From contig NW_004457538.1 in assembly GCF_000313135.1 (NCBI RefSeq), forward strand, positions 158,688-212,974: a stretch of 54,287 nt of DNA, given 5' to 3'. This document shows, piece after piece, positions 43,036 through 53,764 of the stretch. Positions within the stretch are counted from its first letter, which is position 1; every line of letters begins with the position of its first letter. The position numbers and the translations under genes are program-made. This DNA is from Acanthamoeba castellanii str. Neff. Its lineage: Eukaryota > Discosea > Longamoebia > Acanthamoebidae. The notes beneath the pieces are model-generated. The model saw only the letters and a list, made by a program, of their open reading frames with translations, ran no database searches and was not told the origin of the DNA.

Positions 43036-46000
43036 TCATTCATCGCTGAAGAAGCCCGCCCACCCGTCTTTCTCCTCCTTTTGCTTCTTCTCCTTCTTGT
43101 TGCCGCCGGTGCTGTTCGTCTGCTGGGCCAGCAACTGCTGCTTCTCCGCCGTCTTGTCGTTGTTCTGCTTCTTCTTCTTGTTGAGCTTGGCCTCCTGAGC
43201 CTCCTTGACCTGCTGCTTCTGCTTGGGCGTCTCTGCTCGCTTGTTGCTCCGCGTGGCCGAGATCACGTCCATGATGAAGCCCAGCGACGTGTCGCCACTC
43301 GCCTCCTTCTCCTCCCGTCTTGGCTTCTTGTTCTGGTTCTTCTTCTTCTTCGTCGGCTGGTTGCTCTTCTTGATCTTGTTCGTCTCTTCTCCATCGCCAT
43401 CATCATCTCGCCTTCGCTTCTTGCTGCTGCTGCTGTCGGCATCATCGCCGCCGTAGCCCAACAGCTCCATCATCTGCGACTCCACAGCGTCGAGCTGCTT
43501 GCGCTTGCCCGCCTTCGTCTTCGACTTCTTCGCCTCTTCATCTTCTTCGTCTTCATCCTCGTCGTCTTCTTCCTCTTCGCCCTCTTCTTTTTGCCTCTTG
43601 GCTGCTCTCCGGAGCTCCTCCTTGAGCGCTGCCGACCCGTACTTGTCCACCACGAATCCCCCGATCTCCTTCTTCTTCTTTTTCTCCGGCTTCTCTGCTG
43701 TGTGCGGACCCCAGTTGAGTCGCACCGCACACGCTGAACACGTCACACGACACACACACACGACACACACACACGACACACACGCACACAACGCGGGTAG
43801 CGCACAGACCTTGGTCGGGCGAGGCGAGCTCGACGGCCTTGGCGGAGGGCAGGAGGTCGTCGTCCTGGTCATTGAGGATGTCCTCGAACATCTTTCGCTT
43901 CTTGTCGATGGAAGCCGCCTTCTCCGTCCACGCCTCCTTCTTCATCTTGTACGCACCGATCTTGCACTGCACACCCGCGCCATACACGTCAGCACCGCCG
44001 TGTTGCGTGTTGCGTGTTGCGTGTTGCGTGTTGCGTGTTGCGTGTTGCGTGTTGCGTGTTGCGTGTTGCGTGTTGCGTGTTGCGTGTTGCGTGTTGCGTG
44101 TTGCGTGTGGTACCTTGATGAGTACGGCCTTGCCGTACTTCTCGGCGTCGAGCTTCTTCTCGTCCACCACCAACTCGTCCGCAATCATCGCCTGAAAAAA
44201 CAACAGACAATCCAGTTAGTCTACGGCTGTGTGTATGGTGCGTGCGTGCAACGCACCTTGACGTTGACGTCGGCCGCCTTGTAGCACTTCTCCACGATGT
44301 GGCTGCCGCATCGGTCCACGGCCAGCTTGCCGTACACGCCGTGCATGGTCCTGATGAGCTTCAGCTTGTGCTTCACCGGCGCCGCACACGACTCATCGAG
44401 ATACGCCTAGCCACGCGTGTCGTGCGTCGTTAGCAAACAACACACACCGAACACGTGCGTGCGGTCATGCCCGGAACGTACCTCGACAACGCGACTGGCC
44501 GCCGAGTCGAGACCCATGGTCAACAGGTACTCCGTGTCCAGGGCCAGGAAACTAAGTAATATTGGTCGGGTGAGCAGTGGGGTCAGTTACACCGTGCGTT
44601 GTATATGCGTGTGTCGTGTGTCGTGCGGTCGTGCGGTCGTGCGGCGCGCGAGGGGTACCTGTTGAGCAGGAAGTCTACGCAGTCAAAGGGGAACAGCATG
44701 AGGCTCTGCACCAGGCGACAGCCGATCGGCGAGAACGGACTCACGGCCCTCTTGCCGCTGCCCCCCGATCACACCACATATTGAGGTCAGGTGGACCACC
44801 TTCTAACGAACGACACACAATACGACACACACGCCACACAGCACGAGACACGGTACCTTTTCTTCTTTTTGCCGAATGCGGGCTTGGTGGGGGCGTCGCG
44901 CACAACGGACTTGACCTCGAGGAGGCCCTTGAGGTCGAACACGCGGCCGCTCTCCTTCTCGCTTTCCTTCTTGGCCGCCTTCTTGGCCCCCTTTCCGCCG
45001 GCGGCCTCCGACTCCGCCTCGGCCACCGCCGCCGGCTGCTCGCCCTCCACCATGAACACGTCGCGGATGCTCTGTGCCCGAACCCAGGGATGTGAGTGCG
45101 TGCGTGCGTGTGCGGTGTGTGCGCGTGCGCGTGCGGTGTCTTGTGTGCGCACCGTGCAGAGTGCTCGCTTGTCCTTCTTGGGGATGTCGGTGAACTTGGT
45201 GAACGCCTCGACGAGCTTCAACATCACACTCGCCTTACCCGAATCTGGGGGTAAACATTCGTCGGTGTGTGCGATCAGCAAACATTCGTGGCACGCGACA
45301 CACACACACACACCAGAGAGAGAGAGAGAGAGAGAGGAGGGAACGGCGGGTGGAGAGGGGGGGGGGTACTGAAGAGAGACTTGACGTTGTGGGGGCTCTC
45401 CATGAGTTCCTCGAAAATGAGCTTCGGCTGGGCGTGGTGCCGCGCGCTCGCGATCAACTGAATGAAATCAAATAAAAAGCAAAAAAAAAAAGAGAGGAGA
45501 GAATGTCAGCAATGTGTTGCATGTTGTGTGTCGTGTCGCGTGTGTCGTGTCGCGTGGTGCTGATGGCTGACCTGCTGGACGACGTAGTTGGCCGAGGCGT
45601 CCTTGCCGTACTCGACGATGTTGTGACGGAAGAAGTCCGAGTAGATGCGCACGTAGGTCTCCGGCGAGCAGAGCTGGAGGGCCTTCTCGATGAAGTGGCT
45701 GGCGATGGGGTGGCGCAGGGCCTTGCCCACGTGCTTGAGGGTGGCCGCCGAGTCCTTGGAGTCCAGCATCAGCATCTGCGCGATCAACGCCTCCATCCGC
45801 TCCGGGTCCAGCTGCTTCAACACCGCCAAGATCGTCTACGCGCGCGTAGAGCAATGAAATTGCATTTTAGTAAATTGAATATGCCAATTGATAAATCAGG
45901 AATATATTAACCTGTTATCAATTAATATTGACAAAGGAGAGCAAAATAGAATTTAACAAAGGAAATAATTGAATATAAATAAACAAATATGAAAATATCT

Positions 46001-47048
46001 GTTTACCTGAATGGTGGGGCAGGCGCAGCGGTGGAAGATGATGTCCTGGGCCTGGTGCTTGTCGTCCTGCAGCTGCAGCAAGATGGCCTCTATCACCTCC
46101 TTGGCCTTCTCCAGCAGCTTCTTCGGCACCTGCGCCGCCAGCAACCAACCAACCAACCCAGCGTCAGCCAACTCCTTCATCTGCGTGTGCGGTGTGTTCG
46201 TGCGTGCGTGTGCGTGTGCGTGCGCGTGTGCGGTTAAAACAACCTTCTTGGGGGCGACTGACTGTGCGTCGTCCTTCTCCTGCTCGGTCTTGGGCTCGCT
46301 GGGCGGGAGGCCCGCGAGGACGCGCAGCAGGGTGCGCACGACGTGGGTCGAGTAGTTGTCGGTCGTGAGCGCGCCCAGCTCGGGCGCCAGCTCGTCGCAC
46401 ACGCCGAGCAGCGTGTCGACGCACGACGGGATCTTCTCCTTGGCCTCCTCGCCCTCACCGTCGTCCAGCTCCTCGTCGGCGTCGGCGTCTTCGTCGCCCA
46501 GGAACTTGCCGAACAGGCCGATCACCTTCTCGAAGATGTGCGAGCCCGCGCAATCCGTGCTGAGTCTCACGTAGCTGGACAACACCAACAAACGGTCATC
46601 AGCGACACGACACACGACACACGACACGCACGAGTGGTGAGGTACCGTTGGCGGAGGTGGAAGAGGAAGGCGCGCAGTTTGTAGGGGGAGAAGAGGGGCA
46701 GGAAGCCCTCGAGCGTGCGCGTCACGCCTGAGTGGGTGGCGATGTTGAGCTCCTTGTGCCGCAGCTCCGAGAACACATTGTTCAGCAAAATCTGCCGCTC
46801 TACAACGCAACGGATAGAATTCGTGAGCATCTCCAATTTTTTTAAAAAAATCATTGCGAGATTAAATTAATTGAACAATAGGAAGTGAATCAATTAGATA
46901 AGTAAAATCGAACTTGCAGATGGAAGCGGAGAAAATTGGGTTAGCCACCTTCTTCATCTTCGAACTCGTTTTTGTCGATGATGCCCTTGACGTGTTGAAG
47001 ATAGCTCCGGAGCTCGTTGTCAACGAGCCGATGCGGATTCCTTTCCAT
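43036..47048 (-). CDS. NOP9: Pumilio-repeat nucleolar protein 9
   Basis: ATG 47048 opens MERNPHRLVDNELRSYLQ, HVKGIIDKNEFEDEE, the typical NOP9 start, and the gene ends at 43036. Pumilio-like repeats include YVRLSTDCAGSHIFEKVIG, LTTDNYSTHVVRTLLRVL, LRHPIASHFIEKALQL, GKDASANYVVQQ, RLVQSLMLF, GLDSAASRVVEAYLDES and DRCGSHIVEKCYKAADVNVK. The last repeats lead into KYGKAVLIKCKIGAYKMKKE, as in yeast and animal NOP9. A long Lys/Glu-rich nuclear/nucleolar tail follows (KNQNKKPRREEKEASGD) and ends GWAGFFSDE. NOP9 binds 20S pre-rRNA near the 18S 3' end during small-subunit assembly. About 14 exons. Acidic inserts (DEDADADEELDDGEGEE) interrupt the repeat array. Confidence 0.9.
44000..44107 (+). repeat. 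TGTTGCG heptamer array in NOP9 intron
   Basis: About 15 perfect 7-base units. On the sense strand it reads CGCAACA and follows the donor of the exon EKYGKAVLIK. Confidence 0.95.
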
Positions 47049-47196
47049 CTCTGCTGTCCGCTCCGTCTCGATCTCACGTAAGAAGGAGAAAGAAAAGAGA
47101 AGTTTTGGTCTTCTTCTTTTCTTCCTTTTTCTTTGTTTTCATTTTTTTTGTGTCTTTACTGCTTTTTTTAACGCGCCACAGGGTCCACCACGGCGC

Positions 47197-49533
47197 TCAC
47201 ACAGCCTGGCCAGGTCGCAGCTTGGCCTGGGTGACCTCGGTGGGTGCGACGCCGGCCTGGTGCATCTTGGCCACCACACGCTGGCCTCGTGCTGAGTCGC
47301 CGGCGCCGATGCAGAACCCGAGCAGCGTGTTGAAGCTCTTGGCCGTGAGGCGGTCGTGCTGCAGCGCCGAAGTGGGCTGGCGCGCTGCGAGCGAGTCGAG
47401 AACGGCCTCGGCCTTGTCGAGCCGGCCGTTGCGGGCCAGCGCCTCGATGAGCGACGTGAAGTTGTTGGTATTCGGGTGGAGGCCGTGGAGCGGAGTCATG
47501 GCGTCGAACTGGCGCTCGGCCTCGTGCGGCAGGCCGGCAAATCCCGCCGCATCGATGACGACGCTGAACGTGGCGTGGGTTGGATGCACGCCCGCCTGCT
47601 TCATGTGGTCCACAGTGCGCAGCACCTGGTGATAGGCCGCAACAGGGTCGGTGGCCATGCGCTGTTCGGCGTCCATCAACATCTGAGGTCACCCACCAAC
47701 CACCCATCATCGATGGTGCACCACCGGGTTGGTCAGTTGTTTGCTACCCTTGGGGGGGGGAGGAGGGCATTGGCTCATCAGAATTGAGCCGGCAGTGGGG
47801 ATGTGTGTACGGTGTGGATCTCGGCATTAGGCGAGAGACCAAACTCTGTGCTCATCTCTTGCAGTCTGCGCCTGGCCTGCATGTGCGCAGCACATTATTA
47901 TTATTATTATTGTTATTATTGTTGTTAATTATTGGTCGGCCACAGACAATGACCGCGGGATGTTCGTTCGTTTGTTTGATTGGTGGTGGTGGCGGTGGGG
48001 GGGGGGAAGGGGTTACGGACTGTTTCGAGATCGCCCACGAGGGCGTGGCCGTGGATGAGTGCGCCAAAGGTCGTGGCGTCTGGTCGCACGGCCTGCTGCA
48101 CCATTTGGTTCGAAACAGCTCCTGCGCCTGGTCCATGTGGCGGCGGCGGCCTCTTCTGGCTTTGGCCAGGCTGCTGATCACTGTGCTGTAGGCTCACCAC
48201 ATCTGGTCGCACACCCTGCACAACCAAGTCAAAAACTGTTGAGGGACAGGGACCACACACACACACACAGAGAGAGAGAGATGCAGAGAGGGGCAGAGAG
48301 GTGAGCACCTTGTGGGTCATCTCGTGCAGAAGCTCGAGAGCCCTTCGGGCCGCGCCGCCACCTCGTTTGAGGGCACTGTAGCTGATGAGGTCGGGCTTGA
48401 GGCGGCCCACGGTGGTGATCTTGGCGAACCAGTGCTCGGCTTTGTCCACTCGTCCTGCCTCTGCAAAACCGCTGATGAGGCGCTGAAGCAGTAAAGGTTG
48501 GGCACCACGCCCAGCTGGGCCATCTGGCCAAAGTGGCGCTCGGCGTCGTCGACCCGGCCCGCAGTGCCCAGCGCGGCGATGACCGCGCTGAAGCAGTGGG
48601 TGTTGGGCACCACGCCCAGCTGGGCCATCTGGGCAAAGTGGCGCTCGGCGTCGTCGACCCGGCCCGCAGTGCCCAGCGCGGCGATGAGCGCACTGAAGCA
48701 GTGGGTGTTGGGTGTGAGTCCGCTGCGCTCGATCTCGGCGAAGTAGTGGAGCGCTTTGTCCGGTTGGCGAGCCTTGCCCAGCACCTGGAGCAGGCCGCTG
48801 AACACAAACAGGTTGGGCGTCTGCGCCAACCACCACCACCACCACAGCACCACCACAGCACAGCACAGACAAGGACGTCACCGGTTTGGGAGGGGCGCGC
48901 ATGGTGGGCTGTTCTTTCTTCTTTCACCACCGAAGAAGAGGTGGAGAGGGGTGGTGTGGGGTACGTGGCCGTGGCGAGGCATGAGCTCGACCAGCTCGAC
49001 GGCCGTCTCCCACTGTCGCGCCAAAAAGAGGCAGCACGGCGCTCACAGCAGAGGGGTCGAATTGGCGCGTGCGCTTGAGCGTGGCCACCAGCGCATCGAC
49101 CTCGCCAATCGCGCCTGGTGGCGTGGCGTGGCGTGGCATGGCATGGCGGCCGGTCAGCTGACCCCAAATTGGGTGAACCTTCACAAAATGAGGAGGGGGG
49201 GGAAGCGGAACCGGAGCGCTTGATGCGCTGGACCGTCTGCTGCACGTCGCTCGGCGAAGGCTGCTTTCTCTGCTGCGGGCTCGCCGCGGCGGTGCCGGTG
49301 GTGGTAGTGTTGGGAGGGCGCCTGCCGCGGTTGTCGCCCTGAGTCGGAGGCGAGCTTCGGCGGTTTTGGTGGTGTTGCGGCGCTGCTGCTGCTGCTGCCG
49401 GCGAGGGCGGTGGTCTCGCTGCAGGTGCGCGAGTGGTGGTGGCGGTGGTGGAAAACATGGTGGGGGCCAAGAAGTGTGAGCCGCGAGCAGCAACGCGACG
49501 CTGGCATCGCGAGCGAAGAAGACAAAGAAGAAG
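47197..49533 (-). pseudogene. PPR gene copy, 5' truncated and frameshifted
   Basis: The reverse strand carries the fullest copy of the PPR gene. Homology to the 29-kb copy starts near 49533 and reads through [20 protein letters not shown] exons follow: DALVATLKRTRQFDP, ARQWETAVELVELMPRHG, FSGLLQVLGKARQPDKAL, two near-identical motifs at about 48497-48710, GFAEAGRVDKAEHWFAKI, and the tail HPTHATFSVVIDAAGFAG. Reading needs frame shifts: at the T5 run (AAAAA at 49023-49027), near 48480, near 48160-48205, and a 2-base loss near the end that changes RDLAKLCERRGG to RPGQAV-stop. The original targeting peptide is gone, replaced by copia-like DNA. This is most likely a pseudogene, though base-level assembly errors could explain some shifts. 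Confidence 0.7.
48497..48710 (-). repeat. 105-bp tandem duplication equal to one PPR motif
   Basis: Two adjacent ~105-base units differ at only a few bases. Each encodes a 35-residue motif (CFSALIAALGTAGRVDDAER, HFAQMAQLGVVPNTH). A third, more diverged unit follows. Confidence 0.85.
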
Positions 49534-49559
49534 GTCTGCCTCTGTTGCTACCTCACTAA

Positions 49560-50170
49560 GGATGGCCACACAGTACTCTCTGTGTGCAGGTTGCTGGTGG
49601 TGCCATCAAGGGAGATGCACCCTGAACTTGTGGTCATTTGAAATGAGAGGTCCAGTCATTTTGAAAAGTGATTTTGTTTGTGAGTTTAACCTCATAAAAA
49701 TAGTTTTGACAACACAAAAATGGTTTTATTTTAAGAATAGCAAGACAAAATTGAGAGCAGATCTTGAGATATGGCAGATTAAAATACCATCATGAGAGAT
49801 ATGATGCTGTAACTGGGCCATCAAGTCAAGGTCTGGAATGACCAATTTCTATCATGTTTTGGTACACTTACTTTATCAAGTACATGTATGCAATGACTAC
49901 ACACGTTTTTTTGGTCCTTTCCTGAATGGCTGGCAGAAAACACACAGAAACCATAAAAGGAAAATCATGGCTGCTGGTTGATTTCAAATTGTTGCAGCAT
50001 TCATCTTCACATGATTTGTGGGGCAAGGAGGAGATAAAGTGCTGCTTAGCAAACATTCTATTGCCAAGGAGTGAGGCTGGGTTCCAGCTACTGTTGTTGG
50101 CTGTCACCATTGCAATCACCCCTGTGAGCAATCAGAATTGCTGCCACACCTGTTTCCACCAGCTTACTCT
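49560..50170 (+). mobile_element. Decayed Ty1/copia-like fragment (towards integrase)
   Basis: AT-rich sequence against a GC-rich neighbour. Forward frames give MRGPVILKSDFVCEFNLIK, similar to the copia segment before GAG-pre-integrase (LKDVLYVP..KFNLISV), and later DLWGKEEIKCCLANILLPR, similar to the integrase end LWGEA...A.YLLNRLP. Frames are broken and spacing is shortened. No LTR found. It abuts the point where homology between the two PPR copies ends, so its insertion probably removed the 5' end of the 47-49 kb copy. Confidence 0.45.
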
Positions 50171-50552
50171 GCATCTGTATGGGGAGTAAAAGCTAGACAA
50201 TACATGTGTCACCCTCTCATGAAAGTACTTTTGTTCTTCTCAGCTGTGAGTGCCTCCCCTTGGTGCTTACCATCTCCTTTGAGCTGCTCTATGGGAGTTG
50301 AGTGTGTGTATGTGTGTGGAGGTCTAATCCCAACCTCTTCTTCTCTTCTTTTTCTTTTCATCTTCAAACCACACACAGGAGTGTGATGGATTAGCCATGC
50401 AGCAGATCAACGTTGTGAATGGACAATTCTATTGTGTGGTTGTGTGTGTTGGGTTGAGGCAGGCTCCAGTTTTTCCTATGTACGTTTTATTTCAGCGCTT
50501 GATGGTGGAAGGATGCCAACAAGGAGAAAGACAACCATGCATCTCCAATCGG
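50171..50552. other. No gene recognised
   Basis: Between the copia-like remnant and the HECT gene stop. It holds short TG-rich and T-rich patches and the HECT 3' end. No supported coding sequence. Confidence 0.45.
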
Positions 50553-53352
50553 TCAGCGGAGGGCGAAGCCAACGAGGCCAAGGTCCAGCGCCTTGAGCAG
50601 GCCTACCCGCATCTTCTCCTTCGACGAATACACCGGGAAGTCCACCCGGTTGAAGCTGCAGAGAGAAGGCCACACGACCACCATCATCAGCAACCCAAGG
50701 GTGTTCCAGTGCAACACTTGAGAAAAAGAAGATGGCCGGCACTGTACCATGTGTGCCCATAGGGGAAGCTATCCTTCTTGAGACCGCGCACGAGGGCCAC
50801 CGTGAAGCGTGGATGCAGGTATTGGAACGAAACAGGTACCTGTTGACGGGAGGGCGGGTGAGATGATGGTGGTGGGGGGGTGGGTGGGTGGGTGCGAGTG
50901 TGGGAGGAGGTGTGGTAGTACCTGGGCTGAGCCGGTGACAAACTGGAGCACTTGGCCTCTCTGAGTGTTGTTGAAGTCCTCCGTCAAAATTTCCCAAAAC
51001 CAATCCTCTTGCACCTTATCCTCGTCCCGCCGATACCCTGATAGTAATCACGAGAGAGACGAAGGAAACATTGAGAGACGAAGGCGCAGAAAGCAAGAAG
51101 GTGACGGATTTGTGCTACCGATCATGACGGCGTGCTTTCGCCAATCATCGACGTTGATTTCGCCCAGCCCGCAGAGGATCTGCTCGAGCTCGAATTCGTT
51201 GAACAGGGAGATCACCTGAACCGGCACCTACACAACGATGCCCATCAACAAAATTAAATATATATTGTTACAAAATAAAAATAACGATCAGTGCGGTCAC
51301 CGCAAGGTAGCTCACGCACCGCCCCAGCCGGGTGCAACGTACCACTTCGTAGAACCCTTGGAGTAAATGTACAAGTTGGGGTGCCACGGAGTCGAGCATG
51401 CGCCAGCTGCTGTACAGGGAGATCCATTCAATGAGGTTGTCCCGCGTGACGGGTATGTCCTCACCGCCCTCCTTCAGCGGAACCGTCCGCGGCTGGCCAA
51501 AGTCGTCGATGTCCGCCGCGAACACCAGATGGCACGATTCCAACGTCTCGTCGTCGAAATCAAGCATCTGTCGTGTACACGCAGCAATGAGTTGGCCAGC
51601 AGCACCTTCCTGAAGCCCAAGAAATAAGGATGGGTAGGAGATGGTCCATTACCTGCAACAGTCGCATGTAAATCTGTTTGTCTACAGTCTGGAAGTCCTC
51701 AAAGGTGAGCGGTTTGCCTGTGGTTGGGTGAGAAAAACTTGATGAGTTCAAACTGCTTTGAAGTAGTGCGTAATGATTGAATGTGAGTGTGCGCACCCAA
51801 CAGCAGCTTCCAGATGGCTCGCGTCAAAGGGGCCTTCACCAATCGCTCCTCGATCAACGCCTTGCCGAGGAATCGGCCAAAAAATCGAAAATATTCCAGG
51901 TGCAGCTCTAGACGCAGCGGTGTTTGAGGATGAGTACCAGAGCGCACGAAAACGCAGGGCTTGCGAGAAGAGGAGGGGGGGTACCATTGATTGCAGAGGA
52001 TGGGCTCGGGTGAAAGGTGTTGTTGGGTCCTTGGGGTATGAACAGGTTGGCCCGCGGATCCAGCATCTGCTCGCTGACCAGGTGAAAGAACTCCTTCGTG
52101 ACGCCGCCCAGGTCCATCGCCTCCTCGCCCAGGAACTTGACAGAAAACGATCCCCTGTTGCCCAAAAACCAAACAACACCCAAGGCGCGTCTGGGTCAGT
52201 GTTCGCCATACCTTAACCAAGAGGAAAGCAACGGACAAGCTATACTGACCTGATCTTATTGGGCGCCACTTCACTAAACTGCTTGTAGGCTTGCGAAAGG
52301 ATGTTGCTGTGTCTGTCAATTCTCACTTTGAACCTGTCCCAACAACAAATCCGCTATCAGCACGCCAAGGCATCACGACCAGGAGAACTTGACATAACAA
52401 ACAGATAGTTGTGGGACTTACCTGTCCCACGTCTTGATGTTCTTTCTGGCGGTCTGGAGGAAGAGCTTGTGTCTCTCCTTGAGCGGCAGTTGTAGCGCCT
52501 CATCTTCCCACAAAAAATCGTGAGGGAGGACGCTGTCTGTGGGAGATTCGCTGGTCAGCGTCTCACCTTCTAGGCATAAAGGCTGAAAGTCTGAACTCTC
52601 GAGACTCCAGTCACGGGGTGTACAACGAACCTCGAAAGTTTGCTGGTCGCAGCACCTTTTCGAAATGAACGCGCGAACCAGCTTCGTAAGATCTGTGGGA
52701 TGGTGGAGCGCTTCGCTGTGTTGCGAACATGTTATACAGGACAGGCCAGAAAGAGGAGAGTTTATAGATCACAGCACACATCACAGGAGGCTGCCTCAGG
52801 AAACGTACGATGAACTTGAGTATTTGTTGTGCGAGGACTCGATCATCGCGCCCATTGAACACCCATATCGGCTCCCTCGTGCCGGCCTCGATGAACTTGG
52901 TTTTGATCTGTGGCGTAACACAGCGTGCCACGAAAGAAACCGGAATGAGTGCAAAACCGAAGAAGTAAGTACCTTGGGCAGTGCTACTACCATCATGCTC
53001 GAGCGTGAAAGGAGAGCAGAGCTCAGAATGGTGGGAAGCAGTACCTTCTGTACAGAGCCGCAAGCGAAGCACTCCCCTCGCGAACCCACCAAGTCCTTCC
53101 AGGTTTCCGGGTACGGCTGCAACAGCACTGCTTCTTGGCTGCAAGTGCAGAAGAGTTTAAGATTCCAAACGCGCTCTGCACGCTTTCTCATGTGAGAGGA
53201 ACAGGGATGCACCTGCATCGATCGCAGCAGAATCGTAGCTTCACGGGACCCTCGTAAGGCTGGGAAGGCCAAAACAGCCGTCCCTCCAATTCTTCGATGG
53301 GGTCGGCAAGGAGTTCCAGAGAGGGCGGAGAGGCTGAGGGCGAATTCCCCAT
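50553..53352 (-). CDS. HECT-type E3 ubiquitin ligase, putative N-myristoylated
   Basis: ATG 53352 opens MGNSPSASPPSLELLADP; Gly2 and Ser6 fit an N-myristoylation signal. A cysteine cluster (FCCDRC ... ECFACGS) could bind zinc. The C-terminal two thirds are HECT: SVKFLGEEAMDLGGVTKEFF, LFIPQGPNNTFHPSP, YFRFFGRFLGKALIEERL, HLVFAADIDDFGQPRTVPL and DWFWEILTEDFNNTQR, with FVTGSAQVPVSF and SFPYGHTCFNRVDFPVY in the C-lobe. The catalytic Cys of GHTCFN is complete only after splicing: TG at 50749-50748 and C at 50655 flank a 92-base intron. TGA is at 50553-50555. About 14 exons, about 650 residues. HECT ligases take ubiquitin from an E2 onto this Cys and pass it to the substrate. Exons between 52.6 and 53.0 kb are less certain. 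Confidence 0.87.
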
Positions 53353-53764
53353 CACTATTTGTGCTCAATTCGGACCGGCTGGGGCTGTGCAGTAAATTGA
53401 TGGATGATTCGATGTGGTTTGTGGCACTACGGGTAATGCCAGATCCCCTCAATACTCGCAGCCTCGTGGTTGAAAGTTGGACGTAGCAGAGGATGGATGC
53501 TCCAGAATCGAAGAAAGGATATGCAGGAGAGGGAAGATCGAGGGAGAAAGCGCAGAGCAGCGGTGAAGAGAGAGGAAAAGGAGAAACAACAACCCTCTCG
53601 CGCCTTGTAGAACAGAAGCGCGAGTTTCCAGCGAACATCCCTCTTCTCAATCACCATACGAAATTTCAACCTGTGCGACTTTTGTCTCTTAAATTCTTCG
53701 TTCTTCTTTTGTAATTGAGTACAGCAGAGGGCAGACAAGAAAGCTCGCCAGTGCAGTGAGGCAC
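53353..53764. promoter_or_regulatory. Promoter region of the HECT gene
   Basis: 412 bases between the HECT start and the stop of the next reverse-strand gene. It should hold the HECT promoter and the downstream gene's 3' end. Purine-rich on the forward strand (GAGAGAGGAAAAGGAGAAAC). No recognisable coding. Confidence 0.5.

Noticed and set aside
48229..49569. Single 446-residue reverse frame starting MAILSEVATEADLL
   Set aside because: It passes through introns and out-of-frame PPR sequence, and its start lies in the AT-rich copia-like DNA. It is not a real protein as read.
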